Below, piece after piece: positions 7,579-15,756 of a stretch of DNA of 64,000 bases. The notes beneath the pieces are model-generated. The model worked only from the letters and a program-made list of their open reading frames with translations, ran no database searches and was not told the origin of the DNA. The stretch is from the NCBI GenBank assembly GCA_948473115.1, contig CAOKWI010000008.1, forward strand, positions 22,690 to 86,689, read 5' to 3'. Position numbers and translations under genes: made by a program. This DNA comes from an uncultured Lachnospiraceae bacterium. Lineage in GTDB: Bacteria > Bacillota > Clostridia > Lachnospirales > Lachnospiraceae. Numbering within the stretch: position 1 is the first letter of the stretch; each line of letters begins with the position of its first letter.

Positions 7579-9261
7579 ATGAAAAAAGGCCAGGTATGTG
7601 AAGGTATTGTCGAGAGGGTAGATTTCCCCAACAAAGGCGTGGTTCGGACAGGGGAGGACATCGTTATCGTAAAGAACAGCCTGCCCGGCCAGAAGATCAA
7701 GCTTAGTGTGAATAAAGTAAGAAAAGGGAAGGCGGAAGGCCGCTTGCTGGAGGTGATGGAACAGTCACCTCTGGAAACAGGCTCTCCGTGTTCCCATTTT
7801 GGCGTGTGTGGGGGATGTACCTACTTGTCGCTGCCCTACGGGGAACAACTGCGGATCAAGGAAGCCCAGGTCAGGAAGCTGCTGGACGGCGTACTGGCAG
7901 GGCAGGAACAGGACTGGCTGTGGGAAGGGATCAAGGGCAGTCCCAAAGCCTATGGGTACCGCAATAAAATGGAGTTTTCCTTTGGGGATGAGTATAAAGA
8001 CGGACCTCTTGCGCTGGGGATGCATAGGAGAGGCAGCTTTTATGATGTAGTGAACGTGGAGGACTGTGCCATAGTGGATGAGGATTACCGCCTGATCATT
8101 AGGGCGGTAAGGGAATATTTTGCGGAGCAGAAAGTGCGCTATTTCCACAGGCTGCGCCATGCGGGATATCTGCGGCATCTGCTTGTACGGAAAGCATCCG
8201 GCACAGGGGAGATCCTTGTGGCGCTGGTGACCACATCCCAACAGCCATGGACGGAGGAGACCGCTGCCGGTCAGGAATTGATTTTGTCTGAGATGGCTGG
8301 ATTGGAGAAAATCGGACCGGGGATGGATCAACCGGAGACGGATGAGCTGGGGATGGATCAACCGGAGACGGATGAGTTGGGGATGGATCAACCGGAGACG
8401 GATGAGTTGGGGATGGATCAATCGGAGACGGACGAGCTGGGGATGGATCAACCGGAGATGACGGGACAAAATATGGTTGGACTGGCGGAGACTGCGTGCG
8501 GGGAAGCGGAGCTGCTGGAAGGCTTCAGGACGCTGCTTCTCTCCCTGGAGCAGGAGGGCAGGCTTCAAGGGCGGTTTGCTGGCATTTTACATATTGTCAA
8601 CAATTCCCTGTCGGATGTGGTGCAGAGCGACAGGACGGAAGTACTTTATGGAAAAGAATATTTTTATGAGGAATTGCTGGGGCTTCGTTTTAAAATTTCC
8701 ACCTTCTCCTTTTTCCAGACGAACTCTTACTGCGCTGAGGTACTCTATGAGACGGCGAGGGAATATGTGGGGGAGCTGGGCAGCGGCAGACCGGACGGGA
8801 AGCCGGATAAAACGGTGTTTGACCTGTACAGCGGCACCGGGACCATCGCCCAGCTGATGGCTTCCTCGGCCGGGAAGGTAGTGGGCGTGGAAATCGTGGA
8901 GGAAGCGGTGGAGGCCGCCAGGAGAAATGCCTGTGAAAATGGGATTTCCAACTGTGAGTTCATAGCGGGGGACGTGCTGAAAGTGCTGGATGAACTGGAA
9001 GAGAAACCGGATCTGATCGTTCTGGATCCGCCCCGTGACGGCATTCATCCCAAGGCGCTGCCAAAGATCATTTCCTATGGGGTGGAGCGGATCGTCTACA
9101 TATCCTGTAAGCCTACCAGTCTTGCCAGGGATCTGGAAATGTTTCTGCAAAGCGGGTATGCTGTGGAAAAAGCTGTCGCCGTGGATCAGTTCCCGTGGAC
9201 GGCGAATGTAGAGGTGGTTGTAATGCTTTCCCACAAAAACCAGACAGCCATATTAACGTGA
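7579..9261 (+). CDS. rlmD: 23S rRNA (uracil-C5)-methyltransferase, RlmD/RlmCD type
   Basis: This SAM-dependent m5U methyltransferase of 23S rRNA has an N-terminal TRAM domain (about 1-60), iron-sulfur cluster cysteines in CSHFGVCGGC (about 71-80), FQTN near 380, the SAM-binding motif DLYSGTGTI, the DPPRDG motif, and the catalytic cysteine in YISCKPTSLARD near the C-terminus. At 560 residues it is about 100 longer than typical Firmicute homologues. The excess is an insertion around residues 235-310 containing almost five copies of a ten-residue repeat (GMDQPETDEL). The insertion lies between two strands of the central domain, outside the catalytic motifs, so activity is probably kept. Confidence 0.92.
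   Translation: MKKGQVCEGIVERVDFPNKGVVRTGEDIVIVKNSLPGQKIKLSVNKVRKGKAEGRLLEVMEQSPLETGSPCSHFGVCGGCTYLSLPYGEQLRIKEAQVRKLLDGVLAGQEQDWLWEGIKGSPKAYGYRNKMEFSFGDEYKDGPLALGMHRRGSFYDVVNVEDCAIVDEDYRLIIRAVREYFAEQKVRYFHRLRHAGYLRHLLVRKASGTGEILVALVTTSQQPWTEETAAGQELILSEMAGLEKIGPGMDQPETDELGMDQPETDELGMDQPETDELGMDQSETDELGMDQPEMTGQNMVGLAETACGEAELLEGFRTLLLSLEQEGRLQGRFAGILHIVNNSLSDVVQSDRTEVLYGKEYFYEELLGLRFKISTFSFFQTNSYCAEVLYETAREYVGELGSGRPDGKPDKTVFDLYSGTGTIAQLMASSAGKVVGVEIVEEAVEAARRNACENGISNCEFIAGDVLKVLDELEEKPDLIVLDPPRDGIHPKALPKIISYGVERIVYISCKPTSLARDLEMFLQSGYAVEKAVAVDQFPWTANVEVVVMLSHKNQTAILT
8321..8460 (+). repeat. In-frame 30-bp minisatellite in rlmD
   Basis: 4.7 near-identical 30-bp units encode GMDQPETDEL. They differ by only one or two bases, including an ATCGGAG variant at 8421 (Q-S in place of Q-P) and GAC/GAT changes, so amplification is recent. 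Unit length is a multiple of three, preserving the frame. Confidence 0.93.
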
Positions 9262-9396
9262 AGCTTGCATTTGGAGAAGGCGCAGGGATCTGCGGATAGG
9301 AAAATGTAATATCATTCAATCTAATCTGGCTGAAAGGAACTCAGAAATATATTCAGAAGTGATATGAGGCAGAATTGTACAAAAGATGGTGGGAAA

Positions 9397-10278
9397 ATGG
9401 GCATACAGGAATATTTAGGTGATCTGTTAAATAATCAGTTAAGAGATATAAAATACAGGTATAGAGAACAAATAGTAAATGACATTAAAAACAGAATGTG
9501 TGCTCTTTTGGCCGGATGGGATCAGGAAGACTTTAGGAGAACAGTTCTGTTTGTGACGGATGAAGAAGCCTTGTTTTATGAACCGGCGGTGGAAGATGAT
9601 GTGAGGAGATTCGTTGTAGCGACAATTCGAAACAGTATGCTTGAGGTAGCCGCAAGCATTAATTGCACTCAGTTTAAGCTGCAGGAGCCTTTATCAGATG
9701 AAAAGATAAAAAGTATAACAACAAATGCAATTTGCTATTTTGGCAAATGCAAATTTGAAAGCTTGCAGAGCGAGGCAAAAGGTTTGAAGCATGTGGATGT
9801 ATATGGAGAAGCAATTCAAAAATATCCATTGGCATGGAGGGTGCTAAAAAGAGCAGCACTGGCAAGAGATACAGTAGACAAGTTTGAAAAATTGTATGAA
9901 GCGGATTTAGAAAATGTGGAGGAGGAATCTATTGAGAATAAATTCAAAAAGGTAATTGGTGATGGATATTGTTTGGAGTTTGATGATTATTTAAAAGAAG
10001 AATTAGGAAATGTAATTTCGGGCAGGGTAGATATCTTTTATGTAGATTGCTTTAAAGGGCTGTCAAGGAACTTTGAAAAAGTCTTACATGTACTTCAAAT
10101 TATTTTGCAAAATGGAAAGGCTTTTGTGACCTGCAATTATTATATCAGCGATGGACACATAGAGAAGCGAAGAAGAATTTTAAGAGCATGCCATTGTCAA
10201 AAAGAAATGTTTGACAATGTGAGAAACCTGAACGGTTTACCGGCATTTTTTAAAGATGTGTTAAGAGAAATGGTATGA
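9397..10278 (+). CDS. Hypothetical protein, AT-rich orphan
   Basis: This 293-residue soluble protein matches no family I recognise. It has no signal peptide or membrane helix. It starts MGIQEYLGDLLNNQLRD, has charged helical segments in the middle and a mixed beta-like region near the end (VDIFYVDCFKG, AFVTCNYYI). The start at 9397 is preferred because GGTGGG precedes it by a few bases; an in-frame ATG at 9364 lacks a good RBS. The gene is distinctly AT-rich relative to rlmD and the following operon, stands alone, and was probably acquired horizontally. No function can be suggested. Confidence 0.65.
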   Translation: MGIQEYLGDLLNNQLRDIKYRYREQIVNDIKNRMCALLAGWDQEDFRRTVLFVTDEEALFYEPAVEDDVRRFVVATIRNSMLEVAASINCTQFKLQEPLSDEKIKSITTNAICYFGKCKFESLQSEAKGLKHVDVYGEAIQKYPLAWRVLKRAALARDTVDKFEKLYEADLENVEEESIENKFKKVIGDGYCLEFDDYLKEELGNVISGRVDIFYVDCFKGLSRNFEKVLHVLQIILQNGKAFVTCNYYISDGHIEKRRRILRACHCQKEMFDNVRNLNGLPAFFKDVLREMV

Positions 10279-10439
10279 GGTGCCGTTTAAATAATTGGAT
10301 TAGCAGGGTGAGGCCGGTCAAAGCAAACCCATTGCAGCGGGAGGAAAAGATTGAAAATTGAAATTTTCAATTTACGAGTTTGTGCAGCGGGCAGCACAAA
10401 CATCGGTACATTAGCTGCTCGCAGAAGGGAGCTCGCAGC

Positions 10440-11306
10440 ATGAGCACAAATACGCGGGAACTTGGAATGCCTACATTGATTGAAAATGAAACGCTGGGAG
10501 ACAATATTGCTCTTTGCAGGGAATTGGGCTTGTCCTTTATTGAGCTGAACATGAATTTCCCGGAGTATCAGATTGATAAGATCGAGGACACGGAGCTGCT
10601 TTATAGAAGAGCGGACGAAGCAGGTATTTATTATACGATCCATCTGGACGAAAATATGAATATTGCGGATTTTAACCCATTAGTCAGGGAAGCCTATCTG
10701 GAAACTGTAAGGCGGACGATAGAGGTGGCAAAACATTTTGTGGAGCTCAAGGACAAATATGGCTGCAAAGAACAGCCGGTGACGATAAACATGCATATGC
10801 ATCACGGAATATTCCTTACATTGCCGGACAGGAAGGTTCAAATGTATGAGAGGAATTTTGCGGAATACCTGGCATCTTTTCAATATTTCATAAAGTCTTG
10901 CGAAGAGTGGATAGGAGGTTCTGACATTCAGATCGGGATAGAGAATACGGACGGATTTCGTGAATACGAAAAAAGAGCCATAGAATCCATGCTTGAAAGC
11001 GAACATTTTATATTGACCTGGGATGTTGGACACTCAAAAGCGACAAAGGAAGCTGACGTGCCTTTCCTTCTTTCCCACAGGGATAAGCTGAAGCATTTTC
11101 ATATTCATGACGGCAGAGAGGATCCTCCCAGATGTCATTTGGCGTTGGGAGATGGGAAGATCGACCTGACAGGGCGGTTAGAGATGGCAGGAGAGTGTAA
11201 TGCGAGATGCGTGATAGAGACCAAAACGATAGAGGCATTAAAAAAATCTGTGGAATGGCTTGACAGGCATTTCTATAAGGGTAATCCTGTGATCTCAGGG
11301 AGCTGA
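10440..11306 (+). CDS. Sugar phosphate isomerase/epimerase-like TIM barrel
   Basis: This 288-residue protein is of the xylose-isomerase-like/AP-endonuclease-2 TIM-barrel superfamily. The layout is typical: 'LGLSFIELNMNFPEY' near residue 31, a His/Asp metal-site region (YTIHLDEN, INMHMHHG), IGIENTDG near 165, TWDVGHSKA near 197, HFHIHDGRED near 220, and VIETKT near the end, giving the Glu/Asp/His set for divalent metal. The start at 10440 follows AGAAGGGA; an upstream in-frame ATG at 10380 is less likely. The following glycerol-3-phosphate dehydrogenase-like gene begins 30 nt after it, so it probably belongs to that operon. The substrate is unknown. Confidence 0.78.
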   Translation: MSTNTRELGMPTLIENETLGDNIALCRELGLSFIELNMNFPEYQIDKIEDTELLYRRADEAGIYYTIHLDENMNIADFNPLVREAYLETVRRTIEVAKHFVELKDKYGCKEQPVTINMHMHHGIFLTLPDRKVQMYERNFAEYLASFQYFIKSCEEWIGGSDIQIGIENTDGFREYEKRAIESMLESEHFILTWDVGHSKATKEADVPFLLSHRDKLKHFHIHDGREDPPRCHLALGDGKIDLTGRLEMAGECNARCVIETKTIEALKKSVEWLDRHFYKGNPVISGS

Positions 11307-11336
11307 AACGCTTTGATCATCCAAAAGGAGAGCAGT

Positions 11337-12812
11337 ATGATATATGAGAGCAGTATGGCGTATGAAAGTAATATGACATATGATATCATTATAATAGGCG
11401 CCGGGGTTTCCGGTGCTGCCATAGCCCGTGCATTGTCCCGCTATCAGGCAAACATATGTGTGATCGAGAAGGAGGAGGATGTCTGCTACGGCACATCCAA
11501 GGCAAACAGCGCCATTGTGCACGCCGGTTATGACGCCGTTCCCGGTTCTCTCAAAGCAAGGCTGAACGTGCGCGGCAGCCGGATGATGGGCAGGCTTGCG
11601 GAGGAACTGGATATTCCTTTTCGGCGAAACGGTTCCCTTGTCGTGTGCAGGGATAAAGAGGAATTTCCGGAACTGCAGAAGCTCTATGAGAGAGGCGTGG
11701 CCAACGGGGTAGAGGAACTGCGCATCTTAGGCAGGGAAGAGACCCTTGCCATGGAGCCCAATGTGACGGATGATGTATTTGCCGCCCTGTATGCGCCCAC
11801 CGCGGGGATTGTGTGTCCGTTTGAATTAAATATCGCCCTGGCGGAAAATGCCTGTGAAAACGGAGTGGAATTCAGATTTAATGAAGAAGTGAAGGATATC
11901 GTCAGATCCGGTCAGTGCTATGAATTGCATACCGGCCGGGGAACCGTCAGAACGAAATATGTGATCAATGCCGCCGGAGTATACGCGGATGTGATCCATA
12001 ACATGGTGAGCCGGAGGAAGCTTCACATTACGCCCCGGCGGGGAGATTACTGCCTTCTGGACAGAGCCGCAGGCAGCCATGTGGGAAGAACCATCTTCGC
12101 GCTGCCCGGCAAATTGGGGAAGGGTATTCTGGTTACGCCTACGATACATGGCAACCTTCTGATCGGCCCTACCGCAATGGAAGTGGAAGACAGGGAAGGC
12201 ACCAACACCACCAGGGAGGGACTGGATCAGGTGCTGGAGAAAGCTGGACTGAATGTGAAAGACATTCCTGTGAGGCAGGTGATCACTTCCTTTGCCGGAC
12301 TCCGCGCCCACGAAGACGGAGGCGATTTTATCATCGGGGAACCGGAGGACGCGGAAGGCTTTATGGACTGCGCCGGCATCGAATCGCCGGGGATCGCCAG
12401 CTGTCCGGCCATCGGCGAAATGGCGGCACAGATCGTAAGGGACAAAATGGGCCTGCGGGAAAAGAGTGACTTTGTTTCCACAAGAAAAGGAATCCTGAAA
12501 CCGGATGCGCTGACCAGGGAGGAGAGAAATGCGTTGATCCGGGAGATACCGGCATACGGGAATATTGTCTGCCGCTGTGAGATGATCACAGAAGGGGAGA
12601 TCATTGACGCCATCAGGCGACCTCTCGGGGCAAAGTCCCTTGACGGGATCAAGCGCAGGACGAGGGCGGGAATGGGAAGGTGTCAGGGAGGCTTCTGCTC
12701 GCCCAGGGTAATGGAGATTCTGGCGAGGGAGTGCGGCATGAATCTGCAGGACGTTACGAAATCCGGTGGGAGATCACAGATTATTATGGGAATGAATAAG
12801 GATATGCTATGA
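11337..12812 (+). CDS. FAD-dependent glycerol-3-phosphate dehydrogenase-like oxidoreductase (GlpA-type)
   Basis: This 491-residue protein has a DAO-type FAD fold: IIIIGAGVSGAAIARAL near the N-terminus, GTSKANSAIVHAGYD typical of GlpA/LhgO-like enzymes, and INAAGVYAD around 215. The C-terminal part carries a BFD-like [2Fe-2S] domain, C-x-C (CRCEM) then C-x4-C (GRCQGGFCSP). Together with the next two genes it forms the three-gene set seen in Firmicutes and Thermotoga. The likely reaction is oxidation of sn-glycerol-3-phosphate to dihydroxyacetone phosphate, although 2-hydroxyacid substrates are possible. ATG at 11337 is chosen because AAGGAG stands six bases upstream; a TTG at 11313 would lack one. 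Confidence 0.85.
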   Translation: MIYESSMAYESNMTYDIIIIGAGVSGAAIARALSRYQANICVIEKEEDVCYGTSKANSAIVHAGYDAVPGSLKARLNVRGSRMMGRLAEELDIPFRRNGSLVVCRDKEEFPELQKLYERGVANGVEELRILGREETLAMEPNVTDDVFAALYAPTAGIVCPFELNIALAENACENGVEFRFNEEVKDIVRSGQCYELHTGRGTVRTKYVINAAGVYADVIHNMVSRRKLHITPRRGDYCLLDRAAGSHVGRTIFALPGKLGKGILVTPTIHGNLLIGPTAMEVEDREGTNTTREGLDQVLEKAGLNVKDIPVRQVITSFAGLRAHEDGGDFIIGEPEDAEGFMDCAGIESPGIASCPAIGEMAAQIVRDKMGLREKSDFVSTRKGILKPDALTREERNALIREIPAYGNIVCRCEMITEGEIIDAIRRPLGAKSLDGIKRRTRAGMGRCQGGFCSPRVMEILARECGMNLQDVTKSGGRSQIIMGMNKDML

Positions 12813-12856
12813 AAAAGGCGTAAATGGAAAATGCAGGATGGCAGGAGGCACAGGGT

Positions 12857-14359
12857 ATGGAAAAGTATGATATTGTCGTTATCGGCGGCGGCCCAGCAGG
12901 TCTTGCCGCGGCAATTTCCGCGAAGAGAAGCGGAATAGACAGTGTTTTGATCCTGGAACGGGACAGGGAGCTGGGCGGTATTTTGAACCAGTGTATCCAC
13001 AATGGATTTGGGCTTCATACGTTTCAGGAGGAGCTGACGGGACCGGAGTATGCCCACCGCTTTATCCGGCAGGTGATGGAGCTGGGGATTGAATACAGGC
13101 TTGATACCATGGTCATGGATATCAGCCGTGAAAAATTGGTAATGGCAATGAACCGGAAAGATGGGCTCTTTGACATTCAGGCGAAAGCGGTGATCCTGGC
13201 AATGGGATGCAGGGAGAGGGCCAGGGGAGCATTAAACATACCGGGGTTTCGTCCGGCCGGTATCTACTCCGCGGGGACGGCGCAGAAGCTGGTCAATGTG
13301 GAGGGTTGTATGCCGGGCAGAGAGGTCGTGATTCTCGGCTCTGGAGATATCGGGCTGATCATGGCAAGGAGAATGACGCTGGAAGGCGCAAGGGTTCAGG
13401 CGGTAGCCGAGCTGATGCCCTATTCCGGCGGGCTGAAAAGGAATATCGTGCAATGCCTGGAGGACTATGGAATTCCTCTGAAACTGAGCCATACAGTGAT
13501 CGATATCAGGGGCAGAGAACGTCTGGAGGGTGTGACTCTGGCGGAGGTTGACGGGAGAGGCAGGCCGGTTCCCGGTACGGAAGAATTTTATTCCTGCGAT
13601 ACGCTTCTGCTGTCCGTCGGGCTCATACCGGAAAATGAACTTTCCGGCAAAATGGGCGTCGAGATGAATCCCGTCACTTCGGGGCCGAGGGTCAATGAGA
13701 GCCTTGAAACGAATATCGGAGGCGTGTTTGCCTGCGGCAATGTGCTCCATGTACATGATCTTGTCGATTTTGTGTCGGAGGAAGCGGGAGCGGCAGGGAG
13801 GAACGCGGCGGCCTATGTGAAGGAATACGCAGAAAACAGCGTGACAGGCAGTGCAAAAGACAGTGTAAAAGACGGCACGAAAGCCAGTACGAGAGACAAC
13901 TGGAAAGACGGCACGAAAGCCGGTACGAGAGACAACTGGAAAGACAGTGTGGCAGGCAGCGCAGAAGACAGTGTGACAGGCAGTGTAGAAGACAGCGTGG
14001 GAGACAGCACAAAGGACAACAGGAGAGACGGCACGAAAGCCGGAACGAGCGAAAATGCGACAGGCAGAGCCGACCATCAGAGAGGACGGGAGATCAGGCT
14101 GCAGCCCGCTGAAGGCGTCAGGTACACCGTGCCGGAAAGGATCAATGTGTCGCGAATGGACGAAAAGCTGTCAGTGCGCTTCCGGGTGGGTAACGTATAT
14201 AAAAACTGTTATGTGAGCACTTATTTTGACCGGGAGAGAGTCAGCCGCAGAAAGCGTCAGGTGGTAGCTCCGGGAGAAATGGAAGAGGTGATACTGACCA
14301 GGGAACAGCTGCTGCAGTATCCGGATCTGGAAACCATATCGATCAAAGTGGAGGCATAA
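12857..14359 (+). CDS. NAD(P)/FAD-dependent oxidoreductase with expanded linker, partner of GlpA-like protein
   Basis: This 500-residue pyridine-nucleotide-disulfide-type oxidoreductase has an N-terminal FAD motif (VVIGGGPAGLAAAISAKRSG), GCRERARGA, a second dinucleotide motif (VVILGSGDIGLIMARRM) and the ATG-like closing motif GGVFACGNVLHVHDLVDFV. It probably passes electrons from the GlpA-like subunit to NAD or a carrier. Between the FAD core and the C-terminal beta domain (from about residue 410) is a hydrophilic repeat-derived insertion of about 75 residues rich in K/D/S/T/G. The start at 12857 has AGGAGG eight bases upstream; ATG 12824 lacks a proper RBS. Confidence 0.85.
   Translation: MEKYDIVVIGGGPAGLAAAISAKRSGIDSVLILERDRELGGILNQCIHNGFGLHTFQEELTGPEYAHRFIRQVMELGIEYRLDTMVMDISREKLVMAMNRKDGLFDIQAKAVILAMGCRERARGALNIPGFRPAGIYSAGTAQKLVNVEGCMPGREVVILGSGDIGLIMARRMTLEGARVQAVAELMPYSGGLKRNIVQCLEDYGIPLKLSHTVIDIRGRERLEGVTLAEVDGRGRPVPGTEEFYSCDTLLLSVGLIPENELSGKMGVEMNPVTSGPRVNESLETNIGGVFACGNVLHVHDLVDFVSEEAGAAGRNAAAYVKEYAENSVTGSAKDSVKDGTKASTRDNWKDGTKAGTRDNWKDSVAGSAEDSVTGSVEDSVGDSTKDNRRDGTKAGTSENATGRADHQRGREIRLQPAEGVRYTVPERINVSRMDEKLSVRFRVGNVYKNCYVSTYFDRERVSRRKRQVVAPGEMEEVILTREQLLQYPDLETISIKVEA
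13838..14062 (+). repeat. In-frame degenerate minisatellite in the oxidoreductase gene
   Basis: Two nearly perfect 36-bp units (13871-13906 and 13907-13942; GACGGCACGAAAGCC...) are flanked by shorter related 12- and 24-bp units such as GACAGTGTGACAGGC and GACGGCACGAAAGCC. Translated, the units read DGTKAGTRDNWK and DSVTGS. Lengths are multiples of three. The insertion separates two conserved domains of an otherwise ordinary enzyme. Confidence 0.88.
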
Positions 14360-14421
14360 TTTTCGGTATGTGATCCGAATGCTGGATTAGAGCGTGCCGG
14401 AGCACGCAGGGAGGTGTCGGC

Positions 14422-14796
14422 TTGAACACAAAAAATCTGACTTGCATCAATTGCCCCATGGGGTGCTCCCTCACTGTTGAAATGGAGGGAGACCAGGTGA
14501 TCCGCGTCAGTGGAAATACCTGTAAACGGGGAGAGATATATGCACGCAAAGAGGTTACGGATCCGACCAGAATTGTGACTTCCACAGTGAAGGTCCTGCA
14601 TGGCAATGCGGCCGTGATACCGGTAAAGACAAAGGAGGATATTCCCAAAGGAAAGATCTTTGATTGTGTAAAAGCATTAAAAAAGATACAGGTGGAGGCG
14701 CCTGTTCATATCGGGGACGTGATTGCCGCCGATATTGCGGGTACGGGAGTGGATGTGATTGCCACAAAGAATGTGGAGCAGGGTGCGGACATATAA
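14422..14796 (+). CDS. DUF1667 protein, iron-sulfur-type small subunit
   Basis: This 124-residue DUF1667 protein has conserved cysteines in LTCINCPMGC near the N-terminus and a further Cys in GNTCKRGE near residue 34, a pattern suited to metal or Fe-S binding. The gene regularly accompanies the GlpA-like and FAD/NAD oxidoreductase genes, and is inferred to be an electron-transfer or assembly subunit. The start is TTG at 14422, favoured by AGGGAGGT six bases upstream and by the conserved N-terminus beginning immediately after it. It follows the oxidoreductase by 62 nt. Confidence 0.85.
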   Translation: MNTKNLTCINCPMGCSLTVEMEGDQVIRVSGNTCKRGEIYARKEVTDPTRIVTSTVKVLHGNAAVIPVKTKEDIPKGKIFDCVKALKKIQVEAPVHIGDVIAADIAGTGVDVIATKNVEQGADI

Positions 14797-14872
14797 GAGG
14801 GATCTGTGAATCGGGTCAGAGACCCCGCCGCAGAAAATCAGAAATCGGCATGGCGGGAAGGCGTGAACTGTT

Positions 14873-15400
14873 ATGGGAATGGAAATAAAGATTTTAGACT
14901 GGATACAGGATCTGCACGGGCCTGTGGGGGATGCATTCTGGCCGCTGGTCACAAGACTGGGGGATGGGGGGATCGTCTGGATCCTGCTGGCGGCTGTCCT
15001 GCTGATCCTTCCCAGGACAAGGAAGAGCGGGGTGGTGCTGGCCGCGGCGTTGTGCGTGGATTTGGTTTTATGCAACAGGATATTGAAGCCTGCAATCGCC
15101 CGGGTACGCCCCTTTGATGTCAATACCGCTGTCAGGCTTCTGATACCGAAACCGGGGGACTTTTCCTTTCCGTCCGGACATACGGCGGCCTCTTTTACCG
15201 CGGCCGCGGCGCTCTATTTCGCAGGGGAGAGGAAGCTGTGGAAACCGGCTCTGGCGCTGGCGTCCTTCATTGCTTTTTCCAGGCTGTATCTTTATGTGCA
15301 CTATCCCACGGATATCCTGGGAGGCATGGCGACGGGGGTCATTGCCGGGTTTATGGGTTTCGTCATTGTGAAGCTTTGCGGAAAGATTTTTGCCGATTGA
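14873..15400 (+). CDS. PAP2-family membrane phosphatase
   Basis: This 175-residue membrane protein has all three phosphatidic-acid-phosphatase type 2 motifs: KPAIARVRP near residue 73, PSGHTA near 99 and SRLYLYVHYPTD near 136, with their catalytic Arg/His/Asp residues. Four or five hydrophobic segments place it in the membrane, with the active site on the outer face as usual. Likely substrates are undecaprenyl pyrophosphate or phospholipid phosphates. It follows DUF1667 by 76 nt. Its stop codon is included in the first unit of a 34-bp tandem repeat. Confidence 0.88.
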   Translation: MGMEIKILDWIQDLHGPVGDAFWPLVTRLGDGGIVWILLAAVLLILPRTRKSGVVLAAALCVDLVLCNRILKPAIARVRPFDVNTAVRLLIPKPGDFSFPSGHTAASFTAAAALYFAGERKLWKPALALASFIAFSRLYLYVHYPTDILGGMATGVIAGFMGFVIVKLCGKIFAD

Positions 15401-15532
15401 CTGTATGACAGTTCAGACAGCTCCATGAATTTGACTGTATGACAGTTCAGACAGCTCCATGGATTTGACTGTATGACAGTTCAGACAGCTCCATGAATTT
15501 GGCTGTGTGACAGCTCAGACAGGACATTGAAC
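15397..15532. repeat. 34-bp tandem repeat, four copies
   Basis: Units of 34 bp start TTGACTGTATGACAG at 15397, 15431, 15465 and 15499. The first three are almost identical and the fourth is diverged. The first unit contains the TGA stop of the PAP2 gene. The unit holds the partial palindrome CTGTATGACAG. The rest of the 356-bp gap to the next gene contains no convincing gene. Confidence 0.93.
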
Positions 15533-15756
15533 TGTTACCTGACTGTTACACTGGCAACGCGGTTTTTTTGCCCAAAGTATTGACATAAATTTGCGTGAGG
15601 GGGATAATTGTGAAAGGATTTTGCGCCATTCCAGGCAGCCCGTAGGGGCGGGAGACTGCCCGCAGAGGGACGGAAAGCTGTCTGCGGGAACAGGAGGCGT
15701 GTGTTGCGGAGACGGATTCCTGATATGCCTGAAAAGTACCGAGGAGGTATCTGTAA

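Noticed and set aside
7765..8568. 267-residue minus-strand frame opposite rlmD
   Set aside because: Antisense shadow whose repeats (LRLIHPQLI) are the reverse reading of the rlmD minisatellite.
13692..14034. Minus-strand Leu/Ser/Cys-rich frames opposite the oxidoreductase repeat
   Set aside because: Antisense reading of a minisatellite inside a clear plus-strand enzyme.
15397..15532. Possible CRISPR array
   Set aside because: The 34-bp units abut directly with no variable spacers, and no cas genes are present; the same applies to all other arrays in the window.
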